From contig CAVONT010000009.1 of the NCBI GenBank assembly GCA_963697365.1, positions 124,001-188,000 of the forward strand: a stretch of DNA of 64,000 nt. The letters run 5' to 3'. Origin of the DNA: CAIXZV01 sp963697365. Lineage in GTDB: Bacteria > Chloroflexota > Limnocylindria > Limnocylindrales > CSP1-4. A program made the translations under genes and the position numbers. Under the pieces are notes generated by a model. It was not told where the DNA came from. It made no database searches and saw nothing but the letters and a program-made list of their open reading frames with translations. Below, piece after piece: positions 1 through 7,583 of the stretch (position 1 is the first letter of the stretch; the number at the start of each line of letters is the position of its first letter).

Positions 1-57
1 ACCGATGGCGGTGAGGACCAGCCAGAGCAGGCCCACGATCACGATGTGGCGCCTCAC
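1..57 (-). CDS. N-terminus of a membrane protein, possibly cytochrome c oxidase subunit II (partial)
   Basis: Only the first 19 codons lie in the window; the gene runs off the left edge. A GTG start at 57 is preceded by a perfect AGGAGG (68-73) ten bases upstream. The peptide begins with two arginines and then a hydrophobic helix (VRRHIVIVGLLWLVLTAIG), as expected of a signal anchor. CoxB proteins of Chloroflexota that I recall start in a similar way, so CoxB is my guess, but 19 residues cannot prove it. Confidence 0.45.
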   Translation of the reverse strand, partial: MRRHIVIVGLLWLVLTAIG

Positions 58-241
58 AGACGCGCAACCTCCTGCTGAATGCCTGGTTCATGGGGTTGGA
101 CGCGGACTCCGCACACCGCGCCACCGGGACGGGCGGCGCTGTGCAGGGGAGGGAGTCTAGGAAGGGATATGCCGTTCGGCACTGCTGAATGGCCTCCGCA
201 TTTTGGGACCTTCGGACCCCGGACGCGAGCACAAATAGCAT

Positions 242-296
242 ACGTCACCGATTTGCAACCATTTCGCGCCGTGTAGCGCAACGTTGCAGGTGACGT
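242..296. other. Inverted-repeat / hairpin element upstream of the left-edge gene
   Basis: ACGTCACC (242-249) is the exact reverse complement of GGTGACGT (289-296). Nested inside are GCAAC (255-259) with GTTGC (283-287), and GCGC with GCGC around a short loop. It sits about 185-240 bases upstream of the GTG start at 57 in an otherwise non-coding, comparatively AT-richer stretch. It could be an operator, a leader hairpin or the footprint of a global regulator. Nothing in the sequence decides this. Confidence 0.4.
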
Positions 297-351
297 TTGG
301 GGTCCGAATCGCCTGCAGCAGTTCAGCGTGCAAAGGCGCGCTGACCGGCGA

Positions 352-422
352 GCGCCGCCGGCCTCGCCACCGTCCCGCGTGCCACCGTCCCGCGTGCCAC
401 TCTGCCACCGTGCCACCGTGCC
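352..422. repeat. Short tandem repeat (GCCACCGTCCCGCGT units)
   Basis: Two adjacent 15-base units of GCCACCGTCCCGCGT are followed by degenerate 8-base GCCACCGT units. The tract is low-complexity and ends a dozen bases before a copy of the 148-bp palindromic element. The wider 58-644 gap holds only this tract, the hairpin at 242-296, the element at 434-581, and the mscS start region. Confidence 0.6.
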
Positions 423-433
423 CCTCAGCCGAT

Positions 434-581
434 GAGCGCCGGGTGCTCGCACCGTGCGGTCCCGCCGCTGGTTGAGCGGCCGGCGCTCCGAACGTGCAGT
501 GGGCATGGTATGAGAGCGTCTGGATGGCGCACCCGGTGCTCAAACCACCACGCCACTGCGAGGTGTGCGCAACGGGCGCTC
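434..581. repeat. 148-bp imperfect-palindrome repeat, copy 1
   Basis: The stretch begins GAGCGCCGGGTGCTCGCACC and ends GGTGTGCGCAACGGGCGCTC, so the ends are imperfect inverted repeats of about 20 bases. The same element, exactly 148 bp long without indels, recurs at 27542-27689 (about 88 percent identical by eye) and at 34939-35086 (about 70 percent). The arms can fold over most of their length. Small palindromic repeats such as MITEs or REPINs look like this; no transposase is nearby. Confidence 0.75.
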
Positions 582-644
582 ACAGCAGCTGGCGGAGCGG
601 AGCAGCGTGCGCGTCGGCGTGCGCGCTCGTGGGATGATCCACCC

Positions 645-1505
645 ATGCCCGACATGTCATCGCAGACCAACTCGCTGATCACCTGGTTGCAGCAGTACGG
701 GATCGTGCTGCTGGTCGTCGGCATCGTCGCGCTGCTGGTGTTCCGCGGCCTGCGACCCTGGGTCCATCGCGCGCTCGTGAAGGCGCTCCACGCCCAGGCC
801 CAGGCGCAGGACGGGGATGCCGCGAGCCTCACCGAGGTGGATCGCCGCGTCACGACCCTGGAGACGCTGCTCGTGCGCATCCTGCGCGGCCTCGTCGTCC
901 TGGGAGTCATCGCGATCCTGCTGGGCGTCTTCAACCTGTGGTCGATGCTCACGGGACTCGGCCTGGTGCTCGCCGCGCTCACGCTGGCGGGCCAGAGCAT
1001 CATCCTCGACTACCTCATGGGAATCCTGATCCTCGTCGAGGGCCAGTACTTCAACGGGGACGTGGTCCAGATTGGCACGGTCGAGGGCACGGTCGAGGAG
1101 GTTGGCCTGCGGCGGACGGTGGTCCGCGACGTCCGGGGCACGCTCCACTCGATCTCCAACGGCACGATCCGCCAGTCGGCCAACCTCACCCGGACGTTCG
1201 CCCTGGCGACCGTCGAGATCGATGGCGTCGCGGATCGAGACGTGGAGACGGTGATCGAGGTCCTCAACGAGGTCGGTTCCGGCATGGCGGCCGACCCGGA
1301 CTACGCGGAGCTGTTCCTGGACATCCCGAGCTACTCGGGCACGACCCGCCTGACCTCCGCGGGTGCGACCGTGCGCCTGTCGGGCCGCGTACGCCCCGAC
1401 CTGCGAACGCGCCTCGAGCAGGAGATGCGGCGTCGCGTCGCCGCCGCGCTTGCCGCGCGGGGCGTCGAGCTCATCCGGCCGGGCGCCTACCCGCCTCGGG
1501 TGTGA
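645..1505 (+). CDS. MscS-family mechanosensitive ion channel
   Basis: This 286-residue protein has an N-terminal membrane helix (about 18-34), a second (78-97) and a glycine/alanine-rich pore-lining third helix (101-125). The conserved MscS beta domain follows, with QYFNGDVVQIG then GTVEEVGLRRTVVRD and a SISNGTI motif matching the family's IPNG. Small MscS channels open under membrane tension and release solutes on osmotic downshock. The ATG at 645 was chosen because the frame upstream runs through the 148-bp repeat; it leaves a short cytoplasmic or periplasmic lead before helix 1. The gene stands alone and faces away from the left-edge gene. The family assignment is firm; the specific gating is unknown. 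Confidence 0.88.
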   Translation: MPDMSSQTNSLITWLQQYGIVLLVVGIVALLVFRGLRPWVHRALVKALHAQAQAQDGDAASLTEVDRRVTTLETLLVRILRGLVVLGVIAILLGVFNLWSMLTGLGLVLAALTLAGQSIILDYLMGILILVEGQYFNGDVVQIGTVEGTVEEVGLRRTVVRDVRGTLHSISNGTIRQSANLTRTFALATVEIDGVADRDVETVIEVLNEVGSGMAADPDYAELFLDIPSYSGTTRLTSAGATVRLSGRVRPDLRTRLEQEMRRRVAAALAARGVELIRPGAYPPRV

Positions 1506-1528
1506 CCCGGCTCCCTGTGGGAGTCGGG
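1506..1528 (+). terminator. Putative terminator hairpin after the mscS-type gene
   Basis: A ten-base-pair stem, CCCGGCTCCC (1506-1515) with GGGAGTCGGG (1519-1528) and one G-U pair, closes a three-base loop immediately after the TGA at 1503-1505. There is no U-tract, which is common in very GC-rich genomes. Confidence 0.5.
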
Positions 1529-1581
1529 CGGCCGCGACCGGTCCTGGTGCCGCGGCCGGTCCTCCGCGCCGAGGCCGCCTC

Positions 1582-3390
1582 TCAGCGCCGCGACACGTAC
1601 CGCAGCTCGCGCAGGTTGTCGCGGAGGATCAGCAGGCCCACCACCAGCAGCACCAGCGCGATCGACCACGAGACGTACTCGCGGACCAGGATGACCACGC
1701 CGATCATCGCGAGCAGGATCGTCACCTGCAGGAGCAGCTGGAGGAACCGCCGGCGGACCACGGCCTCGATGACGGTGTAGGCCGCCACCACGACCAGCAG
1801 GCCAACCCACCACTGGCCGATGTCCATGATCAGCATCGTGCCCATGACTCCGAGCGCGAGGGCCACGCTCACCGCCGACCAGATGTCCAGCACGCGGCTG
1901 CGCCGGATCGTCGCAGGGTCCTGTGGGTTGACCACATGGCGCAGGTGGGCACGTGGATCGCCCACGTCGCCGGCCGCCAGCGACGCCAGCTGCCGCTCGC
2001 AGTCGCCGATCGCGGAGCGGAGGCCGTCCGCGGCGATCCGCATGGAGCGCAGGTCCTGCGTCGCGCTCTCGCGCTGGGCGACGAGCGCTGAGATGTACGC
2101 GCTGGAGCGCCCGGCCCGCTCGGCGGCGGCCACCCTCGTGCCGAGCCGCTGGGCGGCTGCGTCGCGCTCCCCGATGGTCAGCTCGACCTCACGCAGGCCC
2201 TCGGCCAGGTCGGCCAGCTCGGCCTCGAGCGTGGCGGGCGCACGTCCGGGCGGAGGGGTCGTGTCCAGCGCCGCGAAGGCGATCGGGTCCACCCACGACT
2301 GGCGCGGCCGGCCGTCACGCGCGAACTTGGGTCCTGCCGGGGCCCGCTCGCCCGCCATCCGGTCGTTGGTGTCGAGACCGAACAGCCCGTCGTAGCCCGA
2401 GACCCATGGCGTCGAGTCGTCGATGAGGACCGGCGTCCAGGCGTTGGGCTGGCCCGGTCCCACCGCGGTGCCGTCCCCGCGGGCGTAGTCCACGAAGGGG
2501 ATGGCGCCCAGTGGTGTCGACCCCTCGCTGGCGCCCTGCCCGAGGGTGTTCGACCAGAACGCCTGGAGCGCCTTCGTCAGGCCACGGACGCGTTTCGGCA
2601 GCGAGAGCGGCACCGGAAGCATGTACTCGCCAGGTTCGATGTACGCCGCATGGGAGCCTGCACCGGCGAAGATCACCGGGTGGATCCCGTCCATTAGCTG
2701 CAGGATCGGGTCGTCCCAGCGCCGCCGCAGGTCCGCGCCCACCTCGTCGTGCGCGGCGCGGGCCAGCCACACCGGGGTGGCGCTGCCGTCCTCGTGCTCC
2801 TCCACGAACACGAAGCACTGCTCCCAGTCCGCCTCGTGGTCGTTGGCGCCGGCGAAGGAGGAGCGCCAGTCGTTCATCGCATAGAAGAAGAGGTAGTGGC
2901 AGATCGTCCAGCCGGCGCTCCGGACCACGCGGCCGTGGTAGACGAAGCGCGGATCCTCCTCCCGCGACGCCGCGTACTTGAGCTCCGAGGCCGCTACCGT
3001 GCCACCCGGCACCGTGCCCCGCACCAGGAGCGAGAGGTCGAAGCCCGCGTCGATGAGGCGGGCCACGATGCCCACCCGTGAGAGCCGGCTGGGAGCGCTG
3101 AACCGCGGCCGCTTCGCGCGGTCCTTGCCCTGTGCGAGGGCGACCCCGGACAGCGGCGCCTGCACGTACCGCAGGAACATCGCCCGGTCCGGGTAGCGCC
3201 GCCGCCACTCAGGCAGGTTGTCGAGGGAGACCTCGCCCGCACCTGCCGCCATGGACCGCGCCCCGTTCGTGTCCTGCGTCCACAGGTCGCATCCGGCGAC
3301 GTAGGGCGCCGCGTCCATGGGGAAGAAGAACTCGCCGTGGGTGTACTTGATCACTGGCTCGAAGCGGCGGAGCAGCTCGACGTCGTCCAT
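1582..3390 (-). CDS. Vps62/DUF946-like protein with C-terminal coiled coil and membrane helices
   Basis: The 602-residue product has three parts. The N-terminal half carries an H-E-A-D-W-E motif (185-190) and G-S-H-A-A-Y (245-250), resembling the DWE and GSHA signatures of the Vps62/DUF946 family, whose biochemical role is unknown. Residues about 400-480 are alanine-, arginine- and glutamate-rich and look coiled-coil. Residues about 500-590 form four or five hydrophobic helices. The ATG at 3390 lies two bases after the stop of the upstream small membrane protein, so the two are translated together. The frame stays open far upstream through the neighbouring genes, but that is only an absence of stops in GC-rich DNA. 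Family assignment is tentative; the coding call is firm. Confidence 0.85.
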   Translation of the reverse strand: MDDVELLRRFEPVIKYTHGEFFFPMDAAPYVAGCDLWTQDTNGARSMAAGAGEVSLDNLPEWRRRYPDRAMFLRYVQAPLSGVALAQGKDRAKRPRFSAPSRLSRVGIVARLIDAGFDLSLLVRGTVPGGTVAASELKYAASREEDPRFVYHGRVVRSAGWTICHYLFFYAMNDWRSSFAGANDHEADWEQCFVFVEEHEDGSATPVWLARAAHDEVGADLRRRWDDPILQLMDGIHPVIFAGAGSHAAYIEPGEYMLPVPLSLPKRVRGLTKALQAFWSNTLGQGASEGSTPLGAIPFVDYARGDGTAVGPGQPNAWTPVLIDDSTPWVSGYDGLFGLDTNDRMAGERAPAGPKFARDGRPRQSWVDPIAFAALDTTPPPGRAPATLEAELADLAEGLREVELTIGERDAAAQRLGTRVAAAERAGRSSAYISALVAQRESATQDLRSMRIAADGLRSAIGDCERQLASLAAGDVGDPRAHLRHVVNPQDPATIRRSRVLDIWSAVSVALALGVMGTMLIMDIGQWWVGLLVVVAAYTVIEAVVRRRFLQLLLQVTILLAMIGVVILVREYVSWSIALVLLVVGLLILRDNLRELRYVSRR

Positions 3391-3392
3391 CG

Positions 3393-3866
3393 TCAGCCTC
3401 GCTCGTCCAGCTCGACCACCGAAGCGTCCTGTCGCACGCCGATTCCGAAGGCCGCCCGCACCTCGCGCTGGTTGAGGTACAGGACGATGACCACCTGGAT
3501 GAGCATCAGGTACACCGTCAGGGTGCCGGCCGTCAGGTACAGGTAGACCTGGGATGCGAGGCTCACGCCCGCCAGCAGCATGGTCAGGGTCCAGCCCAGC
3601 CGCCGCATGCGGAACAGGAGGATCGCGGCCGTGAAGCCGAGGACCGCCAGCACGGCAAGCCCGGACGCGAGCGACACCGTCGCCAGGGTTCCGTCCGCGA
3701 GCGCACCGCCGCGGTCGGCAAGCTCGTCCAGCAGCGTGAGCTGGGCACCTGCAATGACGGCCAAGGACAGCAGGTAGCCCGTCGAACTGAGCAGCTGGAC
3801 CAGGGCCAGGATGGTGACCGGTGTCGGCCGGCGGCGGATGACGCCGGCGGGCGGTGCGTCGGTCAT
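3393..3866 (-). CDS. Small four-helix membrane protein
   Basis: A 157-residue protein with about four hydrophobic segments (roughly 17-37, 61-85, 90-110, 113-130) and short polar termini. I do not recognise a named family. Its stop lies two bases before the start of the Vps62-like protein, and the PPK2 gene ends 24 bases upstream on the same strand, so the three probably form one operon (PPK2, this protein, Vps62-like). A partner role for the Vps62-like membrane protein is plausible from the coupling alone. Confidence 0.8.
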   Translation of the reverse strand: MTDAPPAGVIRRRPTPVTILALVQLLSSTGYLLSLAVIAGAQLTLLDELADRGGALADGTLATVSLASGLAVLAVLGFTAAILLFRMRRLGWTLTMLLAGVSLASQVYLYLTAGTLTVYLMLIQVVIVLYLNQREVRAAFGIGVRQDASVVELDERG

Positions 3867-3890
3867 GCGGCCAGGGCCGGAGTGCGGGCG

Positions 3891-4880
3891 TCAGCCCTTC
3901 TTCCCACGGCCCTGCCCTTTCCGCCCCTTGCCCTTGGGCGTGGCGTCGCGTACACCGCTCGCGGCGTCGGCGGCCTCCGGCTCGCCACCCTCGGCGACGA
4001 GCGCGACCCGGGCCTCTTTGAGGGCCGCCGTCGCCTCCTCGCCGACGTCGGGATACTGCGGGTCGAGCCGGATCAGGGCATCCGCGATGACGGCACTCGC
4101 GGCGACCCGCGCGAACCACTTCTTGTCGGCCGGAATCACGTACCACGGGGCGGCCTTGGTGCTCGTCTTGCTGAGCACCTCGCTGAACGCCGCCTGGTAG
4201 TCGTCCCAGTAGCCGCGCTCCTTGACGTCGCCCGCGGCGAACTTCCAGTTCTTCTCGGGCTCGTCGATCCGCGCGAGGAATCGCTGGCGCTGCTCCTCCT
4301 TCGAGACGTTGAGGAACAGCTTCACGATCGAGAACCCCTGGTCGACGAGGTACGCCTCCCAGTTGTTGATGTGCTTGAAGCGGCGGTCCCAGATGGTCTT
4401 GCCCTTGAGGCGGTCCGGGATCTTCTGGCCGTCGAGGATCGCCGGGTGGACCCGGACCACCAGCGTCTCCTCGTAGTAGGAGCGGTTGAAGATCCCGATG
4501 TTGCCCCGCTCCGGCAGGCGCTTGGCGTAGCGCCACAGGAAGTCGTGGTCCATCTCCTCGGTGGAGGGGACCTTGAACGAGCTGACCTGCACCCCCTGGG
4601 GGTTCACGCCGCTCATGACGTGGCCGATGGTGCCGTCCTTGCCTGCTGCGTCCATCGCCTGGATGATCACCAGCAGGCCCGCCGTGTTCTGGGCGTACAG
4701 GCGCTCCTGGTACTCCGCCAGGAGCTCGATGCCGCGCTCGAGCACGTCGTCGGCGTCGTCCTTCTGGAGGTGGTGGCTGAAGGCGGGATCGAAGTCGCCG
4801 GGGAGCCTGACCTTGCGGCCGGGCTCCACGCGGAGCGGCTCGATGAACTCGGCGATGCGCTTCGGGTCGGGCTTCGGCAT
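3891..4880 (-). CDS. ppk2: Polyphosphate kinase 2 family protein
   Basis: PPK2 enzymes transfer phosphate between polyphosphate and nucleoside mono- or diphosphates. The 329-residue product has the family's Walker A region AMDAAGKDGTIGH at about 75-87, the NRSYYEE lid-type motif near 145, and WDRRFKHINNWE before the C-terminal helices. The last 45 residues are a lysine/glycine-rich tail that is not part of the fold. The ATG at 4880 follows AGGGGAT closely, and the frame upstream of it lacks family similarity. Substrate preference (AMP or ADP) cannot be read by eye. Confidence 0.9.
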   Translation of the reverse strand: MPKPDPKRIAEFIEPLRVEPGRKVRLPGDFDPAFSHHLQKDDADDVLERGIELLAEYQERLYAQNTAGLLVIIQAMDAAGKDGTIGHVMSGVNPQGVQVSSFKVPSTEEMDHDFLWRYAKRLPERGNIGIFNRSYYEETLVVRVHPAILDGQKIPDRLKGKTIWDRRFKHINNWEAYLVDQGFSIVKLFLNVSKEEQRQRFLARIDEPEKNWKFAAGDVKERGYWDDYQAAFSEVLSKTSTKAAPWYVIPADKKWFARVAASAVIADALIRLDPQYPDVGEEATAALKEARVALVAEGGEPEAADAASGVRDATPKGKGRKGQGRGKKG

Positions 4881-4980
4881 GGCGATCCCCTGAGCGTGAC
4901 GGCACGGTGCCCGGCCATCATTGCACCGCTGCTGGCGGTGCGCTGAAAGGAATCCGGAGGTGGCGGACACTAGCCTTCCG

Positions 4981-5535
4981 ATGACCCGACCCGATCCCTG
5001 CGCCGCGGACCGCTTCGAGCACGTGTACGAGGTCGCGCGCGACCCGCTCGTGCGCTACCTCGCACGCCGTGCCGCGCCCGATGCGGTGGAGGACCTGTTC
5101 GCCGAGGTGATGACGGTCGCCTGGCGGCGGGTCGCGGAGATTCCCGCCGGCGCCGAGCTGCCCTGGCTGTACGGGACGGCGCGCCGCGTCCTGGCCAACC
5201 ACCGCCGGGCGACCAGCCGGTTTGGCCGCCTGGTGGACAAGCTCGCGCTGTTCGCCCGCGACGCCGGCCCCGGGCTGCCTGCGCTCACCGACCCGGATCT
5301 CGCGGATGCACTCGCCGGCCTGTCGCCGACCGACGCCGAGATCCTCCGCCTGTGGGCGTGGGAGGAGCTTGCCCCGGCCGAGATGGCCGTGGTCCTCGGC
5401 ATCAGCGCGAACGCCGCGTCGATCCGATTGCACCGGGCCAAGGGCCACCTTCGCAGCCGGCTCGATGACACGCGACGAAAGACCGCCCCCGTCGCCGGAC
5501 ATGTACCGGGCGTAGAGCGGAAGGAGGCCCGGTGA
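4981..5535 (+). CDS. ECF-type RNA polymerase sigma factor
   Basis: The 184-residue protein has a sigma region 2 (FEHVYEVARDPLVRYLARR, then DAVEDLFAEVMTVAWRR) and a region 4 helix-turn-helix (LSPTDAEILRLWAWEELAPAEMA, then VLGISANAASIRLHRAK). It would direct RNA polymerase to a small regulon. I take the ATG at 4981 rather than one 60 bases upstream because it directly precedes region 2. The stop overlaps the next start (TGATG), so it is translationally coupled to the membrane protein that follows, the usual arrangement of a sigma factor with its regulator. Confidence 0.9.
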   Translation: MTRPDPCAADRFEHVYEVARDPLVRYLARRAAPDAVEDLFAEVMTVAWRRVAEIPAGAELPWLYGTARRVLANHRRATSRFGRLVDKLALFARDAGPGLPALTDPDLADALAGLSPTDAEILRLWAWEELAPAEMAVVLGISANAASIRLHRAKGHLRSRLDDTRRKTAPVAGHVPGVERKEAR

Positions 5536-6602
5536 TGGACGATCGACTGCAGCGACGGCTCCAGGACGCCGACCCGCTCGCCGCCGCGGAAGGGCAGCTA
5601 CCCGATCCGGCGCGACTCGATGCGATCAAGGAGCAGCTCATGCTGAGTGCAACGGAGAACCCGGGCGGGTCGCCCGGTGGCTCGTCTTCGCGCCGGAAGG
5701 CGCTGCGGCCGAGGGCGATCGGCGTGACGGCGATGGTGGCGGTGGGGCTCGCCGCAGTGCTGGTGGTCGGATCGCTGGCCCGGCCGGCTACCTCGGCGCT
5801 TGCATGGGATCCCAGCCCCACGGCGGCGACGCCGGCCCAGGAGGCCGCGGCGAAGGCCGCATGCGCGATTCCGGAGATGGTGCCGCTGGCCGGTGAGGCG
5901 GGGACCGTCGAGGGCGGACAGGTCACCGTGGGTGGCCCGTCCGTCACCCAGCCCGACGGTGCGCAGGGTGGTGCCGTCGGCGTCACCGGCGGCGCCCAGG
6001 TCCCGGGGGGCGTGATCACGGAGTCCACCGGTGGTGTCGCGCCCCCGCCGTTTCCGACGGAGCTGCCGCCGCTCGTCTACCTCGAGCTCCACGGCACCGG
6101 CGCCGTCGCAATCCTCGCGGACGATGACTCCACGGCGTACTGCCTGCTGGTGAAGCGCGGCGACGGGTTCGATCTAGCCGGCCTTCACATGCCGCTCGGG
6201 GAGGGCGCCGCCGCCGGCGTTGGCGTCATCGGAGCGATCGGTGTCGCCGGCGGCGTCGACGGCGCGAGCACGGGCCCCACCATGTCGGGCATGACGCTGG
6301 CCGGCGAGGGCGATTTCCAGGTCATGGCGATGGCCACCGACTACGGGGACACGAAGGTCGGGATCATGGCCGGGAGCACGCCTGCGGGCGCCACCAAGGT
6401 CATCGTCAAGGGCGGTGCGGCCGACGGCGCAACGGCGAACGTCACCGATGGCCGGTTCGCGCTCTGGGCACCCAAGGCGCTCGACACCGAGACCACGATC
6501 GTGGCGCTCGACGCATCTGGTGCGGAGATCGGCAGCGTGAAGATCAGCTCGGCGCCGCCCGAGGGCGCGCCGGTGATGATCGAGCTCGAGCCGGAGCCGT
6601 AG
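5535..6602 (+). CDS. Single-pass membrane protein, probable partner (anti-sigma-like) of the ECF sigma factor
   Basis: The 355-residue protein has a polar cytoplasmic segment of about 60 residues, one membrane helix (about 62-82) and a glycine/alanine/threonine-rich outside region with two small domains. There is no HxxxCxxC zinc anti-sigma motif, so it is not a classical ZAS protein. The start overlaps the sigma-factor stop by one base (TGATG). The role as anti-sigma factor or sensor is inferred from position and topology only. A perfect hairpin terminator follows at 6633. Confidence 0.75.
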   Translation: MDDRLQRRLQDADPLAAAEGQLPDPARLDAIKEQLMLSATENPGGSPGGSSSRRKALRPRAIGVTAMVAVGLAAVLVVGSLARPATSALAWDPSPTAATPAQEAAAKAACAIPEMVPLAGEAGTVEGGQVTVGGPSVTQPDGAQGGAVGVTGGAQVPGGVITESTGGVAPPPFPTELPPLVYLELHGTGAVAILADDDSTAYCLLVKRGDGFDLAGLHMPLGEGAAAGVGVIGAIGVAGGVDGASTGPTMSGMTLAGEGDFQVMAMATDYGDTKVGIMAGSTPAGATKVIVKGGAADGATANVTDGRFALWAPKALDTETTIVALDASGAEIGSVKISSAPPEGAPVMIELEPEP

Positions 6603-6632
6603 CGGATCGTCGGCGAACCAGCCCGGGAATCG

Positions 6633-6668
6633 AAGAGCCGGCGCGGCCATGGGGCCGCGCCGGCTCTT
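6633..6668. terminator. Bidirectional terminator between convergent genes
   Basis: A perfect 16-bp stem, AAGAGCCGGCGCGGCC (6633-6648) against 6653-6668, has a four-base loop ATGG. The stem ends in A-A on one side and T-T on the other. It separates the convergent sigma-partner gene (ends 6602) and the DUF1269 gene (ends 6689), so it can serve both. Confidence 0.85.
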
Positions 6669-6688
6669 GCGTGTTCGGGTGATCGCGG

Positions 6689-7477
6689 TTACGCCTCGGG
6701 GGCGGCGCCCGCCTCCTCGGCAGCCTTCTTGACCGTGGCCGCGGTCTCGTCGGTCACCGCGGCGGCCTTGACCTCCTCGGCCTCCGGCAGCGCCTTCTGG
6801 ACCTGGTCGACCTGGGCGAGCTTGGCCAGGGCGATGATGCCGCTGGAGCCCGGGGTCAGGACGGACGCGAGGTCCTTGGCGGTCTTGTTGCGGGCGCCGA
6901 GGTTGCGGAGCTTGCCGATCGCCGCGCCGCCGACGCCCAGCCACAGGGCGCTGGCGAGGATGGCGGGCGGGAAGAGGATGCCGATGACGCCACCAGCGAC
7001 CGCGCCGGCCAGGAAGCCGTTGCGGGTCTTGTGGTCGGTCATCTTGACGATGTGGATCTTGCCCTCGGCGTCGGCCCGGGCGACGAGGACGCCCTCGATG
7101 TCGAGCGCGCCTGCGGCCTCGGCCTCGAGCAGGCCGGTGTAGGCGCCCTTCGCGGCGTCCTCGTTGGCGAAGCGGGCGACGACGATCGCGTAGCCCTCGG
7201 CGTTCACGCCGACGGCGCCCTCGGCGAGGATCCCGTCCTCGTCGGCGACGATGCCCGTCATGAGCGCGCCGCTGGCGTCCGCGTCGAGGGTGGCCACGGA
7301 CACGATCCCGTGCTCCTCGTCCACGGCGACCCTCGTCGCGGAGATGCCGGTGATCTCGGTCGTCGTCTCGGTCGTCATCTCGGTGGCCTCGACCACGACG
7401 ATCTCGCTGGCCTCGGCGGCCTCGGGCGCGGCGTCGGTGACGTCGGCCTCGGCGGGTGTGGTCTGCTCGTCGGTCAT
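6689..7477 (-). CDS. DUF1269-family protein
   Basis: The 262-residue product has an acidic N-terminal tail of about 95 residues. The DUF1269 core follows: VARFANEDAAKGAY, then GVLVARADAEGKIHIVKMTD, then a glycine-rich hydrophobic segment GFLAGAVAGGVIGILFPPA that probably contacts the membrane. The alanine/glutamate C-terminus is helical. ATG 7477 follows GGAGGG at good spacing. DUF1269 proteins are often stress-induced, but the function is unknown. Monocistronic. Confidence 0.85.
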   Translation of the reverse strand: MTDEQTTPAEADVTDAAPEAAEASEIVVVEATEMTTETTTEITGISATRVAVDEEHGIVSVATLDADASGALMTGIVADEDGILAEGAVGVNAEGYAIVVARFANEDAAKGAYTGLLEAEAAGALDIEGVLVARADAEGKIHIVKMTDHKTRNGFLAGAVAGGVIGILFPPAILASALWLGVGGAAIGKLRNLGARNKTAKDLASVLTPGSSGIIALAKLAQVDQVQKALPEAEEVKAAAVTDETAATVKKAAEEAGAAPEA

Positions 7478-7583
7478 GGGTCCCTCCGGTGGTGGGTGAT
7501 GGGTGTGGCGCCTGGCGACTGGGAGCGGGCCGGGCGCGTGGCCCAAGTGTATGCCGGGTAAGGCATTGCCCCAATTCCCGCAG

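Noticed and set aside
54..506. Minus-strand frame through the first repeat with arginine-rich product, similar to a frame in copy 2 of the repeat
   Set aside because: The similarity follows from the DNA repeat itself. There is no ribosome binding site, and 148-bp copies are not kept as codons in copy 3.
1582..4905. One open frame of 1107 codons spanning three genes
   Set aside because: Only the last 602 codons show protein-like composition and have a proper start. The upstream part is the antisense-frame shadow of PPK2 and the small membrane protein.
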